Positions 21,505-32,093 are shown, numbered from the stretch's first letter. The stretch: 64,000 bases of DNA from Trichomonas vaginalis G3 (GCF_026262505.1 NC_067204.1:16780165-16844164); one strand, 5' to 3'. Notes: a model not told the origin generated them from the sequence alone. A program made the numbers and translations.

Positions 21505-22419
21505 ATGTTAGCAACAACAGCACCAAACTCGTTAGTCATGAACCCAACTTCAATGTTAGTAGAAATGAAAAGCTTCATTCCTTCTTCATATACTTTCGAA
21601 ACAGAAATCCAGAAGATAAAGCAGGAACTTCTCCAAGGAGATTTAGATTGCACTGCGAAAGATGAAACAAATGAAGAATATCTTTATGAAATGCAGGATA
21701 TTATTGACCATCTACCTAAACTTCCTGAAATACAACAACAAAAGCTTACTATTCCAGAATTTGAAGAAATAGAAGTCAAAGCAACTGACTCAGTAGAAAT
21801 AAAGAAGTTCATTCGTAAGGTAAACTATGAGTTTCTTGGATTTCATTGCAACCACAAAGTCATGGACAAAGACTGCGACATGTTATATAAGAACATCTCT
21901 GACATATATAAATCTGGGGAGTTTAAGACCTACGACAACTTTGTTTCGTTAGTTGCTGAATGTGTATGGCAGATAAGAGATAAAGATAGAAGAGGTAAAG
22001 TATGGAACGAACAAATAAAACCAGCAACTTTTGAGTTAAAGAAAACCATTGACGCTATAGTTGTACTTGCAGGACAAATTTCAATGTACAATGCTAAAAT
22101 GAACCCACAATGTTCTAAATGTAAAGCAGCAATGAGGAAATATAACTACTCCGTCAAAGAGATAGAACGTATGCGAAACGACTATGCTGACTTAAAGAAA
22201 GAAGCAGAGAAACCAGCAGAAAACAAAATGGACATGTTAGCATTTCTAAACAAAAACTATCCAACTGCTGACGATTTCCTTCTTTCAGATGTCAAGAAGA
22301 AATATAAAGATACATTCAATATTGTGAAAACATTCGATATCCTCAGCGAAGAAATAGAAGCTACAAAACTGTTTAGGATTTCAAATATACATCGTACAAT
22401 TCATGTAAAACGCTTATAA
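21505..22419 (+). CDS. Unknown 304-aa KilA-N-cluster protein, left-arm copy
   Basis: Whole frame behind the A/T box and TGTAAGAAC leader. Mixed charged protein with a possible metal-binding NPQCSKCKAAM at ~205, a coiled stretch after it, and a C-terminus SDVKKKYKDTFNIVKTFDIL that looks helical. No family recognised. It always lies between KilA-N type 1 and the KilA-N/T5orf172 gene, and occurs three times (also 28,496-29,410 and 48,361-49,257). Probably co-functions with the KilA-N proteins; this is inferred from position only. Confidence 0.7.
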   Translation: MLATTAPNSLVMNPTSMLVEMKSFIPSSYTFETEIQKIKQELLQGDLDCTAKDETNEEYLYEMQDIIDHLPKLPEIQQQKLTIPEFEEIEVKATDSVEIKKFIRKVNYEFLGFHCNHKVMDKDCDMLYKNISDIYKSGEFKTYDNFVSLVAECVWQIRDKDRRGKVWNEQIKPATFELKKTIDAIVVLAGQISMYNAKMNPQCSKCKAAMRKYNYSVKEIERMRNDYADLKKEAEKPAENKMDMLAFLNKNYPTADDFLLSDVKKKYKDTFNIVKTFDILSEEIEATKLFRISNIHRTIHVKRL

Positions 22420-22429
22420 AAAAAAGAGG

Positions 22430-24275
22430 TGAGAAAAGAGGTGAGAAAACAGGTGAGATCTCACCTCTTCACCTAAAATATATTTTTGCCGAGTAAAATG
22501 ACCAAATTTCATTATATAACTGTTATTTTTGACGAAGAGAACTTTTGCACTTCGTAAAAAAAATCCCTGAAATCATATCTTTTATACAAAATTCAAGAGG
22601 TGAGAAAAGAGGTGAGAAAACAGGTGAGATCGCACCTCTTCACCTAAACATTATTTTTGTCTGATTTACGCTCATTACGAAGAAGTCTTGACAAAACATT
22701 TACGAAGAAGTCTTGACAAAACATTTACGAAGAAGTCTTGACAAAACATTTACGAAGAAGTCATGACAAAACATGTACGATGAAGTCATGACAAAACATG
22801 TACGATGAAGTCTTGACAAAACATGTACGATGAAGTCTTGACAAAACATTTACGAAGAAGTTTTGACAAAACATGTACGATGAAATCATGACAAAACATT
22901 TACGATGAAATCATGACAAAAACATGTACGATGAAGAAGTCTTGACAAAACATTTACGAAGAAGTCATGACAAAACATGTACGATGAAGTCATGACAAAA
23001 CATGTACGATGAAGTCATGACAAAACATGTACGATGAAGTCATGACAAAACATGTACGATGAAGTCATGACAAAACATGTACGATGAAGTCATGACAAAA
23101 CATGTACGATGAAGTCTTGACAAAACATGTACGATGAAGTTTTGACAAAACATGTACGATGAAATCATGACAAAACATTTACGATGAAATCATGACAAAA
23201 ACATGTACGATGAAGAAGTCTTGACAAAACATGTACGAAGAAGTCTTGACAAAACATTTACGAAGAAGTCATGAAAATTCAAGAGGTGAAAAAACAGGTG
23301 AGATCGCACCTCTTCACCTAAACATTATTTTTGTCTGATTTACGCTCATTACGATGAAGAAGTCTTGACAAAACATGTACGAAGAAGTCTTGACAAAACA
23401 TTTACGAAGAAGTCTTGACAAAGCATGTACGATGAAATCATGAAAAAAAGAGGTGAGAAAAGAGGTGAGATCTAACCATCTACCCTAAAATATATTTTTG
23501 CTGAAAAAAATGACCAAATTTCATTATATAACTGTTATTTTTTGACGAAGAGAACTTTTGCACTTCGTAAAAAAAATCCCTGAAATCGTAAAAAAATGAC
23601 CAAATTTCATTATATAACTGTTATTTTTTGACGAAGAGAACTTTTGCACTTCGTAAAAAAAATCCCTGAAATCATATCTTTTATACAAGATAGAAAATCT
23701 TACTCGCCTAAAACTCATGAAAATCGTGAAATTTCTCTAGACCGACTTTTTTCGGGGTTGCCTAAAACTCATGAAAATCGTGAAAAAAATGACCAAATTT
23801 CATTATATAACTGTTATTTTTGACGAAGAGAACTTTTGCACTTCGTCAAAAAAATCCCTGAAATCGTGAAAAAATGACCAAATTTCATGAATTTCCTCAT
23901 ATGTTTGCGACCCGAGGAAAACCGCGGGTCGAGATTCCGTACGAAAATCGTGAAAAACAGCGACCCAGACTTTTTCGAGGGTCGAGATTCCGTACGAAAA
24001 TCGTAAAAATTTGCGACCCCGATTTTATTCGGGGTCACCTAAAACTCATGAAAATCGTGAAAAATTGCGAGTAGGGAAAAAAACCTGGTCGCCTAAAACT
24101 CATGAAAATCGTAAAAAATTGCGAGTACGTTAAAAATCTTACTCGCCTAAAACTCACGAAAATCGTGAAAAAATGACCAAATTTCATTATATAACTGTTA
24201 TTTTTTGACGAAGAGAACTTTTGCACTTCGTAAAAAAAATCCCTGAAATCATATCTTTTATACAAGATAGAAAAA
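22430..24275. repeat. Long intergenic array: 25-bp units and hairpin modules
   Basis: 22,670-23,440 holds about 30 25-bp units (GAAGTCTTGACAAAACATGT and ATGA variants) framed by GAGGTGAGAT palindromes. 23,500-24,270 holds tandem hairpin modules: GACGAAGAGAAC...CTTCGTC, GACCCGAGGAAAACCGCGGG, and CGACCCCG...CGGGGTC, each followed by GAAAATCGTGAAAA. One module (23,878-23,950) reads EFPHMFATRGKPRVEIPYEN, identical to part of the KilA-N gene at 25,444-26,271. Confidence 0.85.
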
Positions 24276-24329
24276 ATAAAGTTAGTTTTTTAAAAAAATA
24301 TTTTTTTATCTTGTATGTAAGAACAGAAA

Positions 24330-24941
24330 ATGACAAACATTGAGTTTGAAACAGTTAAAAAGATAGACAATGACACCAAAGTGGTTAGAATAGGTGATTT
24401 AAACGTAAGATACTCAAAGAAATACAAGAAATATTCTTTGTCAGACATTCTAACACTATTTGGAAAGAAAGCAAAGGACTGGGTTAAAAATGCTTCTACT
24501 CAGAAAATTTTGACAAGAAATCCTGAGCTTATGATATCGGTAAGATTCTATGGAACTACAGCATATCTTATAGACAAAAGTCTTATACCAATAGTTTTGT
24601 TATGGTTAGACCCAGTTGTTGGATATAACTTCATAACATATGGTTCATTCGATACTGAACGTTGCAGTGAAGGCTTACTTTACATCGTTCAGAAACCGAA
24701 GGACTTCAATACAAAGAGATATAAGATAGGAAGAACATATAATATAACTCAAAGATATGACAGTATAGTCAATAGAGTTAAGGTTGTGTTTGTTAACGAT
24801 ATGAGAGCTGCTGAAACAGAACTACTTGAAAAGTTTGAGAAAATGTATGGTGCTCCCACGAAAGGTAAAGAAACGTTTGAAGTAGATGAGATAGATAGTG
24901 CTATAAAATTATTTGACGAAGTTGCTGAAAAATACATGTAA
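24330..24941 (+). CDS. KilA-N + T5orf172 (GIY-YIG-like) protein, left-arm copy
   Basis: 203 residues. N-terminal ~100: KilA-N-like (VRIGDLNVRYSKKYKKYSL, DWVKNASTQKIL, then LIDKSLIPIVLLWLDP). C-terminal ~85: T5orf172/MUG113 domain of the GIY-YIG superfamily, with GLLYIVQ, then YKIGRTYNITQRY and AETELLEKFEKMYG. This KilA-N plus T5orf172 combination is known in large DNA viruses and phages. Looks whole. The sequence around the conserved W differs between the copies (here KKAKDW) while the rest is almost identical. Confidence 0.85.
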   Translation: MTNIEFETVKKIDNDTKVVRIGDLNVRYSKKYKKYSLSDILTLFGKKAKDWVKNASTQKILTRNPELMISVRFYGTTAYLIDKSLIPIVLLWLDPVVGYNFITYGSFDTERCSEGLLYIVQKPKDFNTKRYKIGRTYNITQRYDSIVNRVKVVFVNDMRAAETELLEKFEKMYGAPTKGKETFEVDEIDSAIKLFDEVAEKYM

Positions 24942-24959
24942 AGCGTTTATTTTTGGTCT

Positions 24960-25440
24960 TAGTCTGTTGTGGTGCTGGGGCTGTCGGTTCTTCTGGCTTT
25001 GGAATGGACTCGGTTGGTGGTACGTCGGACATTCGTTTGTGTCCTGTCGGAAGGAAGGACTTTTCCTGTCGGAAGGAAGGACTTTTCCTGTTGGAAGGAA
25101 GAGTTCTTCCTGTTGGAAGGAAAATTTTTTCCTGTTGGAAGGAAAATTTTTTCCTGTTGGAAGGAAAATTTTTTCCTGAAGTTCGACCAAAAAGTTCTCA
25201 ATTTTCGAAAATTTGAATGGTTTCCGGACGGACAACTGGAAAAATTTTTCCTGTTGGAAGGAAGGACTTTTCCTGTCGGAAAGAAAAACTTTTCCTGTCG
25301 GAAAGAAAAACTTTTCCTGTCGGAAGGAAGGACTTTTCCTGTCGGAAGGAAGGACTCGGAATGCCAGAAGGATTTGACAAGACAATTTACCTTATAGAGC
25401 TACCTGAGCCATCTGAAGTCAAGCGTAAAAATAAATGGTT
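24960..25440. other. Remnant divergent gene starts around a 22-bp minisatellite
   Basis: On the minus strand from 25,032 the frame reads MSDVPPTESIPKPEEPTAPA, a relative of the P/Q-rich gene start. On the plus strand from 25,360 it reads MPEGFDKTIYLIELPEPSEV, a relative of the 121-aa gene start. Between them lie ~14 units of a 22-bp repeat (CCTGTCGGAAGGAAGGACTT). This is the same divergent arrangement as at 16.0-18.1 kb, with an unrelated minisatellite. Only the 5' ends remain; this is the asymmetric centre of the giant palindrome. Confidence 0.6.
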
Positions 25441-25443
25441 CAT

Positions 25444-26271
25444 TTACTCTGCTTGTTTGAAGTTGTCAAAATACTCTGTTATTTTTTCTTTCAGTAGCGG
25501 TAAGTCTTCTTTGAAGGTAAGTATTGTACAACCTTTAATATCATAGTGTGTTTGAGGTAAAGTATCTTGAACTATTTGTTTCACATCTTCATTTGGTGTC
25601 ATTGAAATCGGTAAGTTTTCGCGATAGAACCAATTTCTGTCAGATTTGTAAATCTTAGCAAGGTCGTAAAAGCTTTTGTTGTTTCTTCTGACTAAATGCA
25701 ACATAACCATATCTTTATCTTCTTCTTTCTCCATATCTTCAGTATAAATCATATACTTATAGTTCTTTTCCTTTCCTTTTGGTACCGAACGTGGTATTCT
25801 TTTCTGTATGTTTTTGTCTTTTGCTTCAATGACTTCATCTTTTGCTTCAAGCTTGTTCTCTAGCTCTTCACGTTCTTGTCTATGAATTTCATCTAACATC
25901 ATGAAAATATAACAAGCGTAACGAGGTGAAGCCCACATTGCAACAGCATTTACAAGAAGTCTATGTACATACCAGCCTCTCAAACCAGGAGCCAAATTCT
26001 TGCGATTTTCGTACGGAATCTCTACCCGCGGTTTTCCGCGGGTAGCAAACATATGAGGAAATTCTTCTAAAAGTTCTTTTGTCTGTTGGTTTTCAAACCA
26101 ATGATGTGCTTGCTTTGTAGAACGAAGAGCATTGAAAATACTTTGCATTTGGTACATATCGTCTTTGACCGAACGAATGAGACGTAACTGTTTGTTATAC
26201 TGAACCCACTCGTATTCTTCATTTATGTCTTCATGAACGATAGCAGTTGTTGTGTTCTCTGATGTTGACAT
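25444..26271 (-). CDS. KilA-N protein (type 2) with conserved C-terminal domain
   Basis: 275 residues, starting at MSTSENTTT by comparison with the paralogue at 50,856-51,635. The first 45 residues and the last ~123 residues (KNIQKRIPRS ... ITEYFDNFKQ) are nearly identical to that paralogue. The middle KilA-N core is strongly different, ending at a shared AMWASPRYA motif. The C-terminal part has the look of the domain that follows KilA-N in giant-virus proteins (LVRRNNKSFYDLAKIY), tentatively. A 24-bp perfect hairpin encodes the loop FATRGKPRVEI. Looks whole; unique to the palindrome centre. Confidence 0.8.
   Translation of the reverse strand: MSTSENTTTAIVHEDINEEYEWVQYNKQLRLIRSVKDDMYQMQSIFNALRSTKQAHHWFENQQTKELLEEFPHMFATRGKPRVEIPYENRKNLAPGLRGWYVHRLLVNAVAMWASPRYACYIFMMLDEIHRQEREELENKLEAKDEVIEAKDKNIQKRIPRSVPKGKEKNYKYMIYTEDMEKEEDKDMVMLHLVRRNNKSFYDLAKIYKSDRNWFYRENLPISMTPNEDVKQIVQDTLPQTHYDIKGCTILTFKEDLPLLKEKITEYFDNFKQAE
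26022..26045. repeat. Perfect hairpin inside KilA-N type 2 coding region
   Basis: CTACCCGCGG-TTTT-CCGCGGGTAG, ten-base arms with a four-base loop. It lies in the same protein loop (before the AMWASPRY motif) that carries the other palindrome in KilA-N type 1. Related hairpins occur in intergenic arrays at 23,905-23,932, 27,150-27,180, 49,922-49,947 and 50,007-50,032. Confidence 0.9.
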
Positions 26272-26359
26272 ATCTGTCTTTACATACAAAATAAAAAAAA
26301 TATTTTATAAAAAATTAGCGTTATTTTCTTACTTTCACAAAAGACCAAAAATAAACGCT

Positions 26360-26992
26360 TTACATGTATTTTTCAGCAACTTCGTCAAATAATTTTATAG
26401 CACTATCTATCTCATCTACTTCAAACGTTTCTTTACCTTTCGTGGGAGCACCATACATTTTCTCAAACTTTTCAAGTAGTTCTGTTTCAGCAGCTCTCAT
26501 ATCGTTAACAAACACAACCTTAACTCTATTGACTATACTGTCATATCTTTGAGTTATATTATATGTTCTTCCTATCTTATATCTCTTTGTATTGAAGTCC
26601 TTCGGTTTCTGAACGATGTAAAGTAAGCCTTCACTGCAACGTTCCGTATCGAATGAACCATATGTTATGAAGTTATATCCAACAACTGGGTCTAACCATA
26701 ACAAAACTATTGGTATAAGACTTTTGTCTATAAGATATGCTGCAGTTCCATAGAATCTTACCGATATCATAAGCTCAGGATTTCTTGTCAAAATTTTCTG
26801 AGTAGAAGCAGTTCTAACCCAGTCGTGGGATGTTTTCTTTCCAGATAGTGTTAGAATGTCTGACAAAGAATATTTGTTGTATTTCTTTGAGTATCTTACG
26901 TTTAAATCACCTATTCTAACCATTTTGGTGTCATTGTCTATCTTTCTAACTGTTTCAAACTCAATGTTTGTTATATATGTCTTTACATACAA
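26360..26992 (-). CDS. KilA-N + T5orf172 protein, right-arm copy
   Basis: Same protein as at 24,330, here starting MYVKTYITNIEF. Nearly identical except around the conserved tryptophan (KKTSHDWVRTAS against KKAKDWVKNAS), where nucleotide changes and an in-frame length difference cluster within ~35 bp. Looks whole. Confidence 0.85.
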   Translation of the reverse strand: MYVKTYITNIEFETVRKIDNDTKMVRIGDLNVRYSKKYNKYSLSDILTLSGKKTSHDWVRTASTQKILTRNPELMISVRFYGTAAYLIDKSLIPIVLLWLDPVVGYNFITYGSFDTERCSEGLLYIVQKPKDFNTKRYKIGRTYNITQRYDSIVNRVKVVFVNDMRAAETELLEKFEKMYGAPTKGKETFEVDEIDSAIKLFDEVAEKYM

Positions 26993-27025
26993 AATAAAAA
27001 ATATTTTTTTAAAAAAACTAACTTT

Positions 27026-28494
27026 ATTTTTTCTATCTTGTATAAAAGATATGATTTCAGGGATTTTTTTTACGAAGTGTCAAAGTTCACTTCGTCAAAA
27101 AATAACAGTTATATAATGAAATTTGGTCATTTTTTCACTGTTTTTCGTACGGAATCTCGTTCCTCGGTTTTCCTCGGGTCGCAATTTTTCACGATTTCAG
27201 GGATTTTAGGCGAGTAAGATTTTTTACGTACTCGCAATTTTTCACGATTTTCATGAGTTTTAGGCGAGTAAGATTTTGTCCCTACTCGCAATTTTTCACG
27301 ATTTTCATGAGTTTTAGGCAACCCCGAAAAAAGTCGGTCTAGAGAAATTTCACGATTTTCATGAGTTTTAGGCGACCCCGAAAAAAGTCTGGGTCGCAAT
27401 TTTTCATTTATTTTGTATAAAAGATATGATTTCAGGGATTTTTTTTACGAAGTGCAAAAGTTCTCTTCGTAAAAAAATAACAGTTATATAATGAAATTTG
27501 GTCATTTTTTTCACGATTTTCATGAGTTTTAGGCAACCCCGAAAAAAGTCGGTCTAGAGAAATTTCACGATTTTCATGAGTTTTAGGCGAGTAAGATTTT
27601 CTATCTTGTATAAAAGATATGATTTCAGGGATTTTTTTTACGAAGTGCAAAAGTTCTCTTCGTCAAAAAATAACAGTTATATAATGAAATTTGGTCATTT
27701 TACTCGGCAAAAATATATTTTAGGGTAGATGGTTAGATCTCACCTCTTTTCTCACCTCTTTTTTCATGATTTCATCGTACATGCTTTGTCAAGACTTCTT
27801 CGTAAATGTTTTGTCAAGACTTCTTCGTACATGTTTTGTCAAGACTTCTTCATCGTAATGAGCGTAAATCAGACAAAAATAATGTTTAGGTGAAGAGGTG
27901 CGATCTCACCTGTTTTTTCACCTGTTTTTTCACCTCTTGAATTTTCATGACTTCTTCGTAAATGTTTTGTCAAGACTTCTTCGTACATGTTTTGTCAAGA
28001 CTTCTTCATCGTACATGTTTTTGTCATGATTTCATCGTAAATGTTTTGTCATGATTTCATCGTACATGTTTTGTCAAAACTTCATCGTACATGTTTTGTC
28101 AAGACTTCATCGTACATGTTTTGTCATGACTTCATCGTACATGTTTTGTCATGACTTCTTCGTAAATGTTTTGTCAAGACTTCTTCGTAAATGTTTTGTC
28201 AAGACTTCTTCGTAAATGTTTTGTCAAGACTTCTTCGTAATGAGCGTAAATCAGACAAAAATAATGTTTAGGTGAAGAGGTGCGATCTCACCTGTTTTCT
28301 CACCTCTTTTCTCACCTCTTGAATTTTGTATAAAAGATATGATTTCAGGGATTTTTTTTACGAAGTGCAAAAGTTCTCTTCGTCAAAAATAACAGTTATA
28401 TAATGAAATTTGGTCATTTTACTCGGCAAAAATATATTTTAGGTGAAGAGGTGAGATCTCACCTGTTTTCTCACCTCTTTTCTCACCTCTTTTT
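27026..28494. repeat. Intergenic array, right arm
   Basis: Inverse counterpart of 22,430-24,275 but with different module numbers: fewer 25-bp units (27,760-28,250), and additional CCCGAAAAAAGTC...GGTCTAG hairpins each joined to CACGATTTTCATGAG. No gene; frames such as 27,432-27,650 merely read through modules. Confidence 0.85.
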
Positions 28495-28495
28495 T

Positions 28496-29410
28496 TTATA
28501 AGCGTTTTACATGAATTGTACGATGTATATTTGAAATCCTAAACAGTTTTGTAGCTTCTATTTCTTCGCTGAGGATATCGAATGTTTTCACAATATTGAA
28601 TGTATCTTTATATTTCTTCTTGACATCTGAAAGAAGGAAATCGTCAGCAGTTGGATAGTTTTTGTTTAGAAATGCTAACATGTCCATTTTGTTTTCTGCT
28701 GGTTTCTCTGCTTCTTTCTTTAAGTCAGCATAGTCGTTTCGCATACGTTCTATCTCTTTGACGGAGTAGTTATATTTCCTCATTGCTGCTTTACATTTAG
28801 AACATTGTGGGTTCATTTTAGCATTGTACATTGAAATTTGTCCTGCAAGTACAACTATAGCGTCAATGGTTTTCTTTAACTCAAAAGTTGCTGGTTTTAT
28901 TTGTTCGTTCCATACTTTACCTCTTCTATCTTTATCTCTTATCTGCCATACACATTCAGCAACTAACGAAACAAAGTTGTCGTAGGTCTTAAACTCCCCA
29001 GATTTATATATGTCAGAGATGTTCTTATATAACATGTCGCAGTCTTTGTCCATGACTTTGTGGTTGCAATGAAATCCAAGAAACTCATAGTTTACCTTAC
29101 GAATGAACTTCTTTATTTCTACTGAGTCAGTTGCTTTGACTTCTATTTCTTCAAATTCTGGAATAGTAAGCTTTTGTTGTTGTATTTCAGGAAGTTTAGG
29201 TAGATGGTCAATAATATCCTGCATTTCATAAAGATATTCTTCATTTGTTTCATCTTTCGCAGTGCAATCTAAATCTCCTTGGAGAAGTTCCTGCTTTATC
29301 TTCTGGATTTCTGTTTCGAAAGTATATGAAGAAGGAATGAAGCTTTTCATTTCTACTAACATTGAAGTTGGGTTCATGACTAACGAGTTTGGTGCTGTTG
29401 TTGCTAACAT
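28496..29410 (-). CDS. Unknown 304-aa KilA-N-cluster protein, right-arm copy
   Basis: Identical at the protein level to 21,505-22,419, with the same promoter box and leader. Looks whole. Confidence 0.7.
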   Translation of the reverse strand: MLATTAPNSLVMNPTSMLVEMKSFIPSSYTFETEIQKIKQELLQGDLDCTAKDETNEEYLYEMQDIIDHLPKLPEIQQQKLTIPEFEEIEVKATDSVEIKKFIRKVNYEFLGFHCNHKVMDKDCDMLYKNISDIYKSGEFKTYDNFVSLVAECVWQIRDKDRRGKVWNEQIKPATFELKKTIDAIVVLAGQISMYNAKMNPQCSKCKAAMRKYNYSVKEIERMRNDYADLKKEAEKPAENKMDMLAFLNKNYPTADDFLLSDVKKKYKDTFNIVKTFDILSEEIEATKLFRISNIHRTIHVKRL

Positions 29411-30322
29411 GTTCTTACAATAAAAATAAAAAATATTTTTTTAAAAAAAACTAACTTTATTTTTTATTTCGGGAAAATTCAACGGGTGAGAAAGAGGTGA
29501 GAAAACAGGTGAGATCTCACCTCTTCACCTAAAATATATTTTTTGGTCCGGGAACAACAAAATTCAAGAGTTTTGTGTGTTTTCTACGATGGTAGAAAAG
29601 AGGTGAGAAAACAGGTGAGAAAACAGGTGAGATCTCACCTCTTCACCTAAAATATTTTTTATTGAATTCAGAACAAAACTCAAGAATTTTGGTTGAAAGA
29701 ATACGATGGAGCCAAAAGTGGCTCGACCTCAAAACAAGCATTTTGTGAAGAATATACCAACCCGCCGAAAACAGCGGGTTGCTTTTTATACAAAATTCAA
29801 CGGGTGACAAAACAGGTGAGAAAAGAGGTGAGATCTCACCACTTCACCTAAAAATATTTTTTGTCTGATTTACGCTCATTACGATGAAGTCTTGACAAAA
29901 CATATACGAAGAAGTCATGACAAAACATTTACGTTCATGTTTGACAAAACATTTACGAAGAAGAAGTTTTGACAAAACAAGCATTTTGTGAAGAATATAC
30001 CAACCCGCCGAAAACAGCGGGTTGCTTTTTATACAAAATTCAACGGGTGACAAAACATGTACGATGAAGTCTTGACAAAACATATACGAAGAAGTCATGA
30101 CAAAACATTTACGTTCATGTTTGACAAAACATATACGAAGAAGTCTTGACAAAACATATACGAAGAAGTTTATTTCCTGTGTTGTTGTCTAAATGTCATG
30201 TTGTCTCATTTTTTCAGAGAAGTTCGTTTAACCGAGGGACCGAGGGACCGAGGGACCTGGTGACACCTAAAAACCATCTACCCTAAAATATATTTTTGCC
30301 GAATTCAATAAAAATAAATGGT
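29411..30322. repeat. Intergenic array with two KilA-N fragments
   Basis: Includes palindromes GAGGTGAGATCTCACCTC, 25-bp units, and two forward-reading pieces of the KilA-N type 1 gene (29,686-29,800 and 29,976-30,045). The first is open for about 40 codons and reads KSGSTSKQAFCEEYTNPPKT, a variant of the gene's loop region. No complete gene. Confidence 0.85.
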
Positions 30323-30987
30323 TCATTTACCACAATATTTTTGTACAAAACGACCCCAAACTTTTAACTTCTTTTCTGCAGCTTCTAATGCTATCTTAGC
30401 GAGTTCATATTCTCTAAATTCTCTCTTTAAATCTTCTTGTTCCCATTGGTCTAGTTCGTATGGAGAGTCTCTATAACCATAACACATCTCATGTTCATGT
30501 TTCTATGTTTTTCGCACATTTTTCTAACTTCTTGTTCGAACAAAGGTTTAGCATTCTCTACTGTATCTTCAAGTTCTTCTTCATCTAATTTCTCATGAAC
30601 TTTCTTGTCTATGGAGTCCATAATTTTTCCAACTGCTATACAATATTTTGGAGAAGCCCACATTGCTATATAGTTTATAAGTCTTGGGTCTGCATACGTT
30701 CCTCTAACCTGTTTGATTTCATCAGAAATTCCTGCATGAATTTTGTATAAAAAGCAACCGCCGGAATTCCGGCGGTTGGTATATTCTTCACAAAATGCCT
30801 TATAATACTCTTCCCAGGACTTATTTTCCAACAACTTTCTAAAGTCTTTCCTAAACTGCTGACACATCTTTGTTACATTTATATAACCATCCTTGTCTCT
30901 ACGTAAGACTTCAATACCGTTATAGGTGCCTTTTGTGAATGTTTCGCCATTAGATTTGTTCGTGAACGTTTTTGCTTCGACTGTCAT
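30323..30987 (-). pseudogene. KilA-N domain protein (type 1), right-arm copy (broken)
   Basis: Copy of 19,926-20,591 with the same palindrome, promoter box and leader. It appears broken once; otherwise nearly identical to the left-arm gene. Confidence 0.85.
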
Positions 30988-31030
30988 TTCAGTTCTTACA
31001 AAAAAATAAAAAATATTTTTTTAAAAAAAC

Positions 31031-31870
31031 CAACTTTTTATTTTATTTCGGGAAAATTCATGAAAATTCAACGGGTGAAAAAACAGGTGAAAAAAGAGGT
31101 GAGATCTCACCACTTCACCTAAAATATATTTTTGGGTCCTTTACACTCATTACGAAGAAGTCTTGACAAAACATTTACGTTCATGTTTGACAAAGCATGT
31201 ACGAAGAAGTCATGACAAAACATTTACGAAGAAGTCTTGACAAAACATTTACGAAGAAGTCATGACAAAACATTTACGTTCATGTTTGACAAAACATTTA
31301 CGAAGAAGTCTTGACAAAACATTTACGTTCATGTTTGACAAAACATTTACGTTCATGTTTGACAAAGCATATACGTTCATGTTTGACAAAGCATATACGA
31401 AGAAGTCTTGACAAAACATTTACGTTCATGTTTGACAAAGCATATACGTTCATGTTTGACAAAGCATATACGAAGAAGTCTTGACAAAGCATATACGAAG
31501 AAGTCTTGACAAAACATTTACGAAGAAGTCTTGACAAAACATTTACGAAGAAGTCATGACAAAACATTTACGAAGAAGTCATGACAAAACATTTACGAAG
31601 AAGTCATGACAAATTCAAGAGGTGAGAAAAGAGGTGAAAAAACAGGTGAGATCGCACCTCTTCACCTAAACATTATTTTTGGGTCCTTTACACTCATTAC
31701 GAAGAAGTCTTGACAAAACATTTACGAAGAAGTCTTGACAAAACATTTACGAAGAAGTCTTGACAAAACATTTACGAAGAAGTCATGACAAAACATTTAC
31801 GAAGAAGTCATGACAAATTCAAGAGGGTAGAAAAGAGGTGAGATCTAACCATCTACCCGACATTCTCGTC
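31031..31870. repeat. Intergenic 25-bp array, right arm
   Basis: Counterpart of 19,130-19,870: about 20 units in two blocks (31,150-31,615 and 31,700-31,820) alternating GAAGTCTTGACAAAACATTT and GTTCATGTTTGACAAAGCAT, separated by GAGGTGAGATCGCACCTC. Confidence 0.9.
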
Positions 31871-31904
31871 AAATACAAAAAAATGAAAAAGTGTCATTTT
31901 TTTC

Positions 31905-32093
31905 ATGTCCGAAGACTCGAAGGTGCAACACTTCCAAAATACCGACGAACTCAGAAGAGCAGCATGGCAATATCTTCTTGACAACTTCTTTGAGTTCTCC
32001 AGGTACACCTTGGAAAATGCTGAAGAACTCCGACACAGAGAATTTGGAGAAATTGCGCTCCAATACTACCTTGACAAACAAAGGGTAAAATAA
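31905..32093 (+). CDS. Small 62-aa helical protein MSEDSKVQHFQ, right-arm copy
   Basis: Identical to 18,878-19,066. Initiator GTGTCATTTTTTTC abuts the start. Followed in the same direction by the 66-aa gene, whose own initiator GTGACATTTTT is in the 35-bp gap. Confidence 0.6.
   Translation: MSEDSKVQHFQNTDELRRAAWQYLLDNFFEFSRYTLENAEELRHREFGEIALQYYLDKQRVK

Larger units (their letters stand above)
11081..24959 (+). repeat. Left arm of the giant inverted repeat
   Basis: Gene order and sequence are repeated in reverse at 26,340-38,143. Differences are a 1.7 kb insertion at 16.3-18.0 kb found only here, different lengths of the 25-bp arrays, and small changes. The arm ends just past the 3' end of the KilA-N/T5orf172 gene, at AAATAAACGC-type sequence shared with 26,340. 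Confidence 0.9.

Noticed and set aside
22670-23440. Possible CRISPR-like array
   Set aside because: Units are 25 bp in direct tandem with no unique spacers and no cas genes; it is a minisatellite-type array.
24909-25397. Overlapping 80-158-codon frames on both strands (GRKDFSCRKE, PTGKVFLSDRKS)
   Set aside because: All are read through the 22-bp minisatellite; only the short gene-start remnants at its edges are meaningful.
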